Shown here one piece after another: positions 19,264 to 26,464 of a stretch of DNA of 64,000 bases (its first letter is position 1; the number at the start of each line of letters is the position of its first letter). The translations under genes were made by a program, and so were the position numbers. Location: NCBI GenBank assembly GCA_009839505.1, contig VXPO01000155.1, positions 62,001-126,000 on the forward strand. Direction: 5' to 3'. This DNA comes from Gammaproteobacteria bacterium (GTDB lineage: Bacteria > Pseudomonadota > Gammaproteobacteria > Pseudomonadales > Azotimanducaceae). The notes below the pieces were generated by a model. It saw only the letters and a program-made list of their open reading frames with translations. It searched no databases and had not been told where the DNA came from.

Positions 19264-20246
19264 TGGACGCGCTCCCCGGTCTTTTCCACCGCCTGTAGCA
19301 GAGCGCTACGCGCACGTGGGTTGGCATCGCGCTCGGCGTCGGAAGGCCGCACGCCCTTACCCACCGTGTCGATGCGCCGCGCCACCGGCTCCGCAGCATC
19401 CGTCGGGGGCATGCGTCGGGACAGCGCCGGGCCCTCGACCCAGCGGCGGAAGCGTTGTCTTACCAAGCGATGCTCGAGGCTGTGGAACGTGATCACCGCC
19501 ACGCGGCCGCCAACCTTGAGTGCACCGAAGGCCGCGTCCAGTCCACGGTCGAGCTCCTGCAGTTCGTCGTTGACATGGATGCGAACGGCTTGGAAGACGC
19601 GAGCGTAGGCACCGGCCATGGAGCCCCGCCTCGACGGAGACAGCGTAGTCGCGACCAACGACTTGAGATCCGCAGTCGTGTGAAGCGGTCGCGCGGCGAC
19701 GATGCGCTTGGCAAGCCGGGACGCGTACCGCTTCTCGCCGAAGCGCCGGATCACATCCGCGATCTCCGACTGCCGGGCGCCGTTCAGCCAGGTCGCGGCC
19801 GTGAGTTGGTCACGCTGATCCATGCGCATGTCCAGCGGACCTGTCCGGTCGAAGCTGAATCCCCGGCGAGCGTCTTCGATCTGGGGGGAGGACACGCCGA
19901 CGTCGAACATGACGCCCGATTGACGACCCCAGGCGCCGTCTTCCAGATGCTCCCGCAATGCGCCGAACCGGCCATGGCCGACGCGGACGCGGGAGTCCCG
20001 TGCGGCCAGTCGGCGGGCGTTCGCGATGGCGTCCATGTCTCGGTCGATGACTAGGACGTTCGCCCTTGGCGACAGGCAGGCGAGCAGGTGGCGTGCATGG
20101 CCGCCACGACCATAGGTGGCATCGACGTAGTCCCCATTTCGGTCAACGGCGATCGCGTTCACCGTTTCCTCCAGCATCACCGGCGCGTGGTCGGCTTCGG
20201 GGGAACCGTCCCCCGTCTTGTCAGGCGGACTAGAGGTGCACTCCAT
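19260..20246 (-). CDS. rsmH: 16S rRNA m4C1402 methyltransferase RsmH (MraW)
   Basis: RsmH N4-methylates C1402 of 16S rRNA using SAM. The 328-residue protein has HAPVMLEETVNAI at the start, the SAM-binding DATYGRGGHARHLL, GVSSPQIEDARRGFSFDRTG in the catalytic part, and AVRIHVNDELQELDRGLD plus VITFHSLEHRLVRQRFR near the C-terminus. I chose the ATG at 20246, which has GGAAGGG six bases upstream and overlaps the end of mraZ by 17 bases. An in-frame ATG at 20285 would overlap mraZ further. Confidence 0.96.
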   Translation of the reverse strand: MECTSSPPDKTGDGSPEADHAPVMLEETVNAIAVDRNGDYVDATYGRGGHARHLLACLSPRANVLVIDRDMDAIANARRLAARDSRVRVGHGRFGALREHLEDGAWGRQSGVMFDVGVSSPQIEDARRGFSFDRTGPLDMRMDQRDQLTAATWLNGARQSEIADVIRRFGEKRYASRLAKRIVAARPLHTTADLKSLVATTLSPSRRGSMAGAYARVFQAVRIHVNDELQELDRGLDAAFGALKVGGRVAVITFHSLEHRLVRQRFRRWVEGPALSRRMPPTDAAEPVARRIDTVGKGVRPSDAERDANPRARSALLQAVEKTGERVQ

Positions 20247-20682
20247 CGAGCCCTTCCAGATCATCCATGGCCTGACTTTGCTCATGCGCGTCGGCGAGGT
20301 GTGCCTTCAGCGCGTCCTCGTCCCACAGTTCCAGCTTGTTCGCTTGCCCGAGTACCGCGACCCGCTTGGCGAGCCCGGCGTACTCGCGCAGCGGCGGCGA
20401 CAGCAGGATCCTGCCAGCGTTGTCCATTTCCACGTCGAGGGCATGGCCCACGAGCGTGCGTTGCAGGTAGCGGGCCTGAGGCTTCAGGTTGGCCAGGTCC
20501 GTGAGCTCTTTCTCCACGGCCGACCAGTCTTCAAGGGCGTACAGCAGGAGGCACCTGTCCCGCGGGTCGATGGTGACCACCACCTTGCCGTTCGAGCGGG
20601 CACGGAGCATCTCGCGAACGCGAACCGGAACAGCGATCCGGCCGCGTTCGTCCAGACTGACCTTGTAAATGCCCCGAAACAC
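20230..20682 (-). CDS. mraZ: Transcriptional regulator MraZ
   Basis: MraZ is the DNA-binding repressor of the dcw operon and also localises to the nucleoid. The 150-residue protein has two SpoVT/AbrB-like halves: FRGIYKVSLDERGRIAVPVR at the start and GHALDVEMDNAGRILLSPPL near residue 80. The second half ends with VAVLGQANKLELWDEDA. It starts with GTG at 20682, after a leader of roughly 115 bases. Upstream lie a good sigma70 promoter and two TGGGN repeats with 10-bp spacing, which fit the known MraZ binding pattern. Autoregulation is therefore likely. Confidence 0.96.
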   Translation of the reverse strand: MFRGIYKVSLDERGRIAVPVRVREMLRARSNGKVVVTIDPRDRCLLLYALEDWSAVEKELTDLANLKPQARYLQRTLVGHALDVEMDNAGRILLSPPLREYAGLAKRVAVLGQANKLELWDEDALKAHLADAHEQSQAMDDLEGLDGVHL

Positions 20683-20776
20683 CGTTCCCAGTCGCGTTGG
20701 CGGGCCCCTCTCCGCCTCGAACGTGGGTGGTCGTCCCTGACCAACAGCACATCCTTGTCCAAACGAAGCCCGTCTA

Positions 20777-20791
20777 ACCCATTATTTCCCA
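20777..20791 (-). promoter_or_regulatory. MraZ boxes (two TGGGN direct repeats)
   Basis: Reading the minus strand, TGGGA (20791-20787) and TGGGT (20781-20777) are spaced 10 bases apart, the helical spacing reported for MraZ operators. An imperfect third box, CGGGT, lies at 20802-20798, one base out of register. The sites sit just downstream of the inferred transcript start, where bound MraZ would block transcription. Confidence 0.6.
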
Positions 20792-20803
20792 CATTTCACC
20801 CGG

Positions 20804-20832
20804 ACACTACCCCCGGAGAGGGGGCGCGTCAA
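20804..20832 (-). promoter_or_regulatory. Putative dcw operon promoter (Pmra)
   Basis: On the minus strand, TTGACG (20832-20827) and TAGTGT (20809-20804) are separated by exactly 17 bases. This is the only strong sigma70-like site upstream of mraZ. It would place the transcript start near 20797, just before the MraZ boxes. Confidence 0.65.
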
Positions 20833-20936
20833 CCACTTTCTATGTGTCCTTGGCCGGTCTGCAGCACCGCAGCTTCTGCAGTGTGACCGCGCCACGTTGC
20901 ACGATGTCCGTAGCGCGACCCGCATTCGCAGCTTTC

Positions 20937-22013
20937 CTAGTGCACGCAGCCCCTGGCCAAGGCCTCGAACACCGTCTCCACAACCCCGTTGCGAATACCG
21001 ACAAGACGGTCCCAACGGTTCACGGTGATGTCCTGCTGGTGGGTCAAGAGAAAGAAGCTATCGCCGAGCGCGAGGGGCATGTCCCCTTCAGAGGTCAGGG
21101 TCACCCCGTGGTGATCCAGTCCGGTGACGACCACGCCGGGAACGCCGTCGACGGTGGGTAGGCCGTTGGGCGCGCCGATGGCGTCGATGGGGACATCGCC
21201 CACGGCGGTACGTCGGTCGGGCTTCTCGACCACGCGCCCCATCATCTTGGCTGCGAAGCGGAACTCGGACATGTAGGCGTAGGGCACCTCCATCAGCGCA
21301 TAGGTGCCCGCCTCGATCTCGGTAACCTCGGGATGGGTCGCGGCGACATCGTAGGTCCACGACTCGCCCGTCGAGACCAACCCCACGGGGATGCCTGCGG
21401 CCTCGATGGCGCGCTTGACCTCGAGCACACGCCCGATGTAGCGCCCTCCCTCGGCGAAACGCTGGCGGCGGGTTGGCGGCCTTCGCGTGGGAACCTGGTG
21501 GCTCATGACACCCCGAAACTCAAGACCCGGCGTCCACACGATGCGCCGCGCGAGCGCCACCGCGGACTCGACGGTCCGCACACCACCCCGGCCCATCATC
21601 GTGTCTATCTCGACAACCACGCCCAGGGTCGCGTTGTTCGTCCTCGTTGCCAGCAGATCAACCTGCTCCAACGCATCCACGGCCACCATGGTGTCCGCCC
21701 GCTCGGCCAGCCGACCGAGTCTCGCGATCTTGTGCGCATCGACGACCTGGTTGGCGATCAGCAGGTTGTCCACGCCAACCTCGGCGAACACTTCGGCTTC
21801 CGACACCTTGGCTGCACAGACGCCCGACACCGTCGCGCCGGCGGCAATCTGCATCTGCAGAATCCTCGGCGACTTGTGGTTCTTGCCGTGGGGGCGAACG
21901 CGGATGGACTTGCCGTGGTAGTGGTCGGCGATGACGGCGAGGTTGTGCTCCAGAGAATCCAGTTCCACCACCAGCACGGGCGTCTCGAGTGTCTCGACCG
22001 GATCGCCTATCAC
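20937..22013 (-). CDS. D-threonine aldolase / D-serine dehydratase-like PLP enzyme (alanine racemase fold)
   Basis: This 358-residue protein belongs to the fold-type III PLP family of D-threonine aldolases and DSD1-like D-serine dehydratases. It opens ETLETPVLVVELDSLEHNLA and carries RVRPHGKNHKSPRI, with the PLP lysine in the HGKNHK region. It ends with a metal-site-like THQQDITVNRWDRL. These enzymes cleave or dehydrate D-3-hydroxy amino acids and usually need a divalent metal. The GTG at 22013 overlaps the stop of the shorter paralogue upstream (GTGA). The longer open frame to 22166 is antiphase to that gene. It belongs to an operon with the paralogue and a YejA-like binding protein, which suggests uptake and breakdown of a peptide or D-amino-acid compound. 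Confidence 0.82.
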   Translation of the reverse strand: MIGDPVETLETPVLVVELDSLEHNLAVIADHYHGKSIRVRPHGKNHKSPRILQMQIAAGATVSGVCAAKVSEAEVFAEVGVDNLLIANQVVDAHKIARLGRLAERADTMVAVDALEQVDLLATRTNNATLGVVVEIDTMMGRGGVRTVESAVALARRIVWTPGLEFRGVMSHQVPTRRPPTRRQRFAEGGRYIGRVLEVKRAIEAAGIPVGLVSTGESWTYDVAATHPEVTEIEAGTYALMEVPYAYMSEFRFAAKMMGRVVEKPDRRTAVGDVPIDAIGAPNGLPTVDGVPGVVVTGLDHHGVTLTSEGDMPLALGDSFFLLTHQQDITVNRWDRLVGIRNGVVETVFEALARGCVH

Positions 22014-22714
22014 GAGAAAGCGCCCCGAGCCGAGATTCGCCAAACCGCCTCCAGCACGCCGTCGCGGACACCGTAGGCGAAGTCGTGCAACGAGAATGCG
22101 GTGGCGACATCGCCCGGCGCTAGTTCCAGCCAGTCGCCGATGGCGAAGTCGGAGCCCTGCCGCCAACGCACGACACCGTGTTCCGCGCTACCGGAAGACG
22201 TCTCGCAGTCGTCGCGCCCCACCACCGCAGGGTCACCAAGGTCCCGGCCGATCGCCTTCTGGCCGCAATCGTGGATGGCGAGTCCCGCCTGGGGCACGCT
22301 GGTCACGCGGGCGGACACGGTGACGGCACCGCAAAGACTATCTTCGCCCCACAACGGCCCGTCGTCGTCGAGCGAGATGCGCACAGATGGGCGCAGCTGT
22401 TCGATGCGTTCGCGGGACCGCACGGTCACCGGCGGCCGCAGAATCCGGATGTCGTCGAAGCCCGCGGCGGCAAAGGCCTCCGCCTCGCCAACGCTACGCA
22501 CCGCAAGCCCGGCGAGGCCGAGGCCTTCAAGCTGGCGTCGGGCGATGGCGGGTGTCTTGTGGACCCAGGCCTCCACCCGGGTACTAGCATCGCGAGCCGG
22601 CCCACGCTTCGATGTCGCGAGGTTCGCATCTAGCTGCGAGATGTCGACGATCAACGCCGGCGTGTCGAGTTCCTCGACCGGCGTGCCGAGCGGCTTCTCG
22701 ATGGGACGTTGCAC
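22010..22714 (-). CDS. Shortened D-threonine-aldolase-like paralogue
   Basis: This 234-residue protein is related to its downstream neighbour but about 120 residues shorter. The N-terminal part matches (VEELDTPALIVDISQLDANL, then EAWVHKTPAIARRQ with the presumed PLP lysine, then AVRSVGEAEAFAAAGFDDI). It then passes from RERIEQLRPSVRISL straight into the C-terminal beta domain (GLAIHDCGQKAIGRDLGDP, SLHDFAYGVRDGVLEAVW). The middle of the TIM barrel appears to be missing. The GTG at 22714 is chosen because coding-like sequence starts there; the frame is open to 22849 inside the upstream gene. It overlaps the next gene by four bases and has no internal stop. It could be a degenerate enzyme, a partner subunit or a pseudogene. 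Confidence 0.65.
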   Translation of the reverse strand: MQRPIEKPLGTPVEELDTPALIVDISQLDANLATSKRGPARDASTRVEAWVHKTPAIARRQLEGLGLAGLAVRSVGEAEAFAAAGFDDIRILRPPVTVRSRERIEQLRPSVRISLDDDGPLWGEDSLCGAVTVSARVTSVPQAGLAIHDCGQKAIGRDLGDPAVVGRDDCETSSGSAEHGVVRWRQGSDFAIGDWLELAPGDVATAFSLHDFAYGVRDGVLEAVWRISARGAFS

Positions 22715-22754
22715 CGATGCTCCGTCAAAGCTCTGGCACGCAACTGCGACGCGC

Positions 22755-24782
22755 CTAGTCGCCGAGCGCTGCCAGTCCCTCCTCGACGCGGCGCGCCTTG
22801 TCCTCGTCCCACCACCAGGCATCGACGAACGGTACCCGGTTGAGATCATCCCGGCGCACTTCGCCGAACTTGTCCCAGTGCACCAGGCGGAAACCCGGTT
22901 GCGAGCCGAGTGGGATCAGGTAGAAGTTCCACAGGAAGACACGGTCGAGCGCGCGCGTTGCCGCGTACAGATCCTCCGCGGTCTTCGCGGAGATGATCGA
23001 CTCGATCAGGCTGTCGAGCACCGGATCGCGGATTCGTGCCCAGTTCTGGCCGTAGTCCTGGCCGGCCGATTCGCTGCCGAACCAATTGCGCAAGGCAAGC
23101 CCCGGCATATGGCCCGGTCCCCAGCGGTTGGAGTTGCCGTCGAACTTGCCCGTCCGGCTGCGGTAGAGCCACTGGGAGACTTCCGGCGACCGTCCAGAGG
23201 CCTTGATACCCACCCGCGCGAGATTGTCCATCAGCGACAGGTTCTGCCGGATGGAGTAGTACGACACGCCGATGAAGTTCAGGCTCAGCTGCTCGCCCGT
23301 CTCGATGTTGCGCATGTCGCCGTCGCGCATCTCCCATCCGGCTTCCTTGAAGAGCGCGAGCGCACGCTTGATCCGGTCCCGCCGCAGACCGTAGCCCGTG
23401 CTCGGCGGATGATCGAAAGCCTCCGTGAAGACCCGCGACGGCACTTGGTCGCGCCAGGGTTCCAACAACTGCAGTTCCCTTTCGCTCGGCAGACCGCTGT
23501 GTGCCATGGGTGAGTTCTGGAACAGGCTCACACCCTTTAGGTAGAAGTTGTAGAACAGCACCCGGTTAGTCCACCCGAAGTCGTACAGAAGCCACAGGGC
23601 TTCGCGCACGCGAACGTCGTTCAAAGGCGGCTTTTCGGTGTTCCAGAAAATGGGCCACCAGAGTCCCTCCACGCGCGTCAGCTTGCGCAGATCCCGCTTG
23701 AAGAGCCCCGCGCGAACGGCAGGGAAGTCGTACTGGGTCGCCCAGTTCTTGGATACGCCCTCCTCGCGGATGTCGAAGACGTCACTCTTGTGCGCCTCCA
23801 ACATCACGCCGTCGTCCTTGAAGTAGTCGAACTTGATGCGAGAGAAGTTGTATCGGCCGCGGTTCACCGGGATGTCGCGGCCCCAGTAGTCCTCGTCGAG
23901 TTCGAACTCCAGCAGCCGCCCGGTCTCCGCGCGCTTCAACCGGTAGGGACCACTACCCATCGGCGGCTCGACCGTGGTCTTGGTGATGTCGCGGGTTTCC
24001 CAGTAGTGCTTCGGCAGGATGCTGTAGCCACCGATGGCGAACGGCAGGGCGGGATTGACCTCCCGTTCCGTGTTGCGCACAAAGCAGACCTCGCGCTCGC
24101 CGAACGCGAACACGCGCTCAAGGTCCGACAAGGCGGTACGGATCGCCACCGAGCCGTGTTCGAGGAACATCTCGAAAGTGAAGAGCACGTCGTCCACCGT
24201 GATCGGCTCGCCGTCGTGCCAGTAGGCGTTGTCGCGCAGCTTGAAGGCGACCCAGTCGAGATCAGGTCCCTTCGCCACTCCCTCGGCCAGCCGGCCGTAG
24301 GCGCTCACCGGCTCATCGGCAGCCCCTTCGAGCAGCTTGTCGTAGACCAGTCCACCACCGACATCGAATCCGGCGGCCATCCGGCCCTTCTCCAGGATGT
24401 TGTTGTAGTTGTCGAAGGTGCCGAGCGACGGCAGACGCATCGTGCCCGTCTTCGGCGCATCCGGATTGGTCCACTCGAAATGGGTGAAATCCGCGCCGTA
24501 CTTGAGGGGCAGCAGGTAGGCGATGCCGTGCTTGTAGTCGGGATTCGAACATGGGGGCTCGGTGGCGGCGACCGTCAATGTCGTCAACAACGCGACGAAA
24601 CCCAGGAACTTGCCCTGTAGGGCAGCTCTGATTAAGAGCTTCCCTAGCGCGGCACAGGGATGTGCCGCCAAATTCGATGGCGCAAGCCATTGAATTTGTG
24701 AGCAAAACAAAACCGCGCTTTTGTTTTGCTCCTGATCAAGCCCATGGACGGGCTTGATCAGAGGTTTCTTAGCACTGTCCAT
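22755..24782 (-). CDS. YejA-like peptide ABC transporter substrate-binding protein with repeat-disrupted start
   Basis: This periplasmic family-5 solute-binding protein resembles YejA (oligopeptide/microcin C uptake). It shows KYGADFTHFEWTNPDAPKTG after the signal peptide, WHDGEPITVDDVLFTFEMFL, SILPKHYWETRDITKTTVEP and MGSGPYRL. No permease or ATPase is adjacent. The signal peptide (GKFLGFVALLTTLTVAA) has no ATG/GTG/TTG just before it, because a multi-hairpin element sits there (24618-24769). Without the element, GTG (24775) CTA CAG GGC AAG TTC would begin the signal peptide directly. With it, the only open route is the ATG at 24782, which reads in frame through the element and adds about 50 residues. 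The gene may be expressed with an odd N-terminus or be impaired. Confidence 0.8.
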   Translation of the reverse strand: MDSAKKPLIKPVHGLDQEQNKSAVLFCSQIQWLAPSNLAAHPCAALGKLLIRAALQGKFLGFVALLTTLTVAATEPPCSNPDYKHGIAYLLPLKYGADFTHFEWTNPDAPKTGTMRLPSLGTFDNYNNILEKGRMAAGFDVGGGLVYDKLLEGAADEPVSAYGRLAEGVAKGPDLDWVAFKLRDNAYWHDGEPITVDDVLFTFEMFLEHGSVAIRTALSDLERVFAFGEREVCFVRNTEREVNPALPFAIGGYSILPKHYWETRDITKTTVEPPMGSGPYRLKRAETGRLLEFELDEDYWGRDIPVNRGRYNFSRIKFDYFKDDGVMLEAHKSDVFDIREEGVSKNWATQYDFPAVRAGLFKRDLRKLTRVEGLWWPIFWNTEKPPLNDVRVREALWLLYDFGWTNRVLFYNFYLKGVSLFQNSPMAHSGLPSERELQLLEPWRDQVPSRVFTEAFDHPPSTGYGLRRDRIKRALALFKEAGWEMRDGDMRNIETGEQLSLNFIGVSYYSIRQNLSLMDNLARVGIKASGRSPEVSQWLYRSRTGKFDGNSNRWGPGHMPGLALRNWFGSESAGQDYGQNWARIRDPVLDSLIESIISAKTAEDLYAATRALDRVFLWNFYLIPLGSQPGFRLVHWDKFGEVRRDDLNRVPFVDAWWWDEDKARRVEEGLAALGD
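24618..24769 (-). mobile_element. Multi-hairpin MITE-like element, full-length copy 2
   Basis: This is the same five-hairpin element as at 7331, differing at about four positions over 150 bp. Two changes are in hairpin loops (AGGA to GGGA; CCGCGA to CCGCGC). One shortens the first stem by a pair and one creates a mismatch in it. It has inserted at the 5' end of the YejA-like gene. TAG occurs on both sides (24618-24620 and 24770-24772), consistent with a short target duplication. In the direction of the gene it contains no stop in one frame, so a continuous open frame crosses it. Confidence 0.8.
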
Positions 24783-24874
24783 CGATGAGCCCGTTGCGTC
24801 CTTGGGCGGTATGCCCGAACCCCTTCGCGCGGAGCCTAACAGATCAGGGGTCGCGTGCAGCGCCCGCTGATAAG

Positions 24875-25675
24875 ATGACGCGGGGAACGGTGAAGGGACG
24901 ACACTTGACAGCCGAATCGGAAGGCATTCGCAAGGCGGCAACGGTACTCCTTGTCCGACAAGGCGTTGGCGGCATCGAGGTCTTCATGGTGCAGCGCCCC
25001 GGTCGGGGCATTTTCCCGAACCTGCACGTGTTTCCCGGCGGCAAGGTGGACGGCGACGACGATGGTCTGGCCCACCTCTGCCACGGACTGGGCGACCCCT
25101 CGGCGTCCTACATCCTCGGCATCGACAGCGGCGGCTTGCGGTACTGGGTGACGGCGATTCGCGAGTGCTTCGAGGAATGCGGCGTACTGCTCGCCTACCG
25201 GTCCGGGTCGCTATTCGAGCCCGCGAGCGACGCCGAGGCGGCCCGGTTCGAGGCGTACCGGAACGCGCTGATCGGTGGCGACGAGAGCATCGCCTCGCTG
25301 GCACGGCGCGAGAATCTCACGCTGGCCACCGACCGCGTCATGTACTTCAGCCACTGGATCACACCGGAGTCCGCCCCCGCCCGCTTCGATACCCGCTTCT
25401 TCGTGACCGCGATGCCGAAGGGACAACGCGCCGTCGGTCACCGTGGCGAGACGGTTTCCGGCTCCTGGATTACGGCCAACGACGCGCTGGCCAACTTCGA
25501 TGCCGATCGCTGGCAGATGATCCATCCCACGTTGACGACCCTGCGCACCGTGGCGCGCTATTCCAATGTTGCCGAATTGCTGGGGGCCGTGAGCACAGGA
25601 CGCCATCTCGGCGAGGTCAGCGACGCGCTCCATCAGCAAGGGCTGCAACGCGACCGCTTCTCGATCGCACCCTGA
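24875..25675 (+). CDS. Nudix hydrolase, NUDT7/NUDT19-like
   Basis: This protein of about 266 residues has a split Nudix layout like the eukaryotic CoA/acyl-CoA diphosphatases NUDT7 and NUDT19. VFMVQRPGRGIFPNLHVFPGG opens the domain and KVDGDD...AIRECFEECGVLL holds the Nudix-box glutamates, with a long insert between glycine and REx2E. The C-terminal part (YFSHWITPESAPARFDTRFF) is also typical of that group. The likely substrate is a CoA ester or another nucleotide diphosphate. The start is uncertain: ATG 24875 is used, and a TTG about 30 bases downstream follows AAGGGA. It is divergent from the YejA-like gene. Confidence 0.78.
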   Translation: MTRGTVKGRHLTAESEGIRKAATVLLVRQGVGGIEVFMVQRPGRGIFPNLHVFPGGKVDGDDDGLAHLCHGLGDPSASYILGIDSGGLRYWVTAIRECFEECGVLLAYRSGSLFEPASDAEAARFEAYRNALIGGDESIASLARRENLTLATDRVMYFSHWITPESAPARFDTRFFVTAMPKGQRAVGHRGETVSGSWITANDALANFDADRWQMIHPTLTTLRTVARYSNVAELLGAVSTGRHLGEVSDALHQQGLQRDRFSIAP

Positions 25676-25803
25676 CGACGCGACCGCTGCCGCGGTCGAC
25701 TCGAAATCGCTGACGCGAATTCGTTGGGGGACGAACGGCTGAGTGGCCGCGGAGTTCGCCGGCGGTGACAATAGCGGGTACGAAGCTGGTCAGTCGGGCA
25801 TTC

Positions 25804-26460
25804 ATGCTCAAGGTTCTTGGCGCGGCGAAGCGCTTCGAAGACGGGGACACCGTGCGGCGGGTGCCGGGGACCGTCGAGTTCGATCTGGTCCCGGGTCGGG
25901 CCGCGGCGCTTTGGGGTCCGAGTGGATCGGGCAAGTCCACACTGCTCAATCTTGTCGCCGGCGTGCTCGTGCCCGACGAGGGTGAGGTCCGGTTCGAGGT
26001 GTCCGGGGAGGAACCCTTCCTGGTCTCTACCGCATCCGAGCGGCAGCGCGTCCGCTATCGGCGTCGGCACCTCGGCTTCGTCTTCCAGTTCTTCAACCTC
26101 GTGCCGACGTTGACCGTGGTCGAGAACGTTCTTCTGCCCTTGGAACTCAATCGCCTGCCGACCGATCGAGAAACGGCCCTCGCGAGGCTCGCAGCGCTCG
26201 GAGTCGCGGAATGCGCCGAGCGATTCCCGGCGACCCTCTCCGGTGGCGAGCAGCAACGCGTCGCCATCGCGCGGGCGCTGGTCCATGAACCAGCCGTCGT
26301 TCTCGCCGACGAACCCACTGGCAATCTGGATGCCGCCAACGCCGGCCGGGTAACCGACCTGCTTTGGCAGGCTGTCGCAGAGGCAGGTTGCGCACTGCTG
26401 GTCGCGACCCACAACGAGCGGATCGCCGAGCGAGCCGACGAAGTCGTCGCCTTGGCGTGA
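25804..26460 (+). CDS. ABC transporter ATP-binding protein, LolD/MacB/AttE-like
   Basis: This 218-residue ATPase has Walker A GPSGSGKSTLLNLVAGVL, a Q-loop FQFFNLVPTLTVVENV, the signature LSGGEQQRVAIARAL, Walker B AVVLADEPTGNLD and the H-loop ATHNERIAERAD. The TGNLD form and compact size fit the LolD/FtsE/MacB group, which work with FtsX-type permeases. The permease gene follows after four bases, then an AttH-like lipoprotein, the same order as attEFGH-type systems. The ATG at 25804 matches the usual family start (MLKVLG...). Confidence 0.9.
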   Translation: MLKVLGAAKRFEDGDTVRRVPGTVEFDLVPGRAAALWGPSGSGKSTLLNLVAGVLVPDEGEVRFEVSGEEPFLVSTASERQRVRYRRRHLGFVFQFFNLVPTLTVVENVLLPLELNRLPTDRETALARLAALGVAECAERFPATLSGGEQQRVAIARALVHEPAVVLADEPTGNLDAANAGRVTDLLWQAVAEAGCALLVATHNERIAERADEVVALA

Positions 26461-26464
26461 GGCC

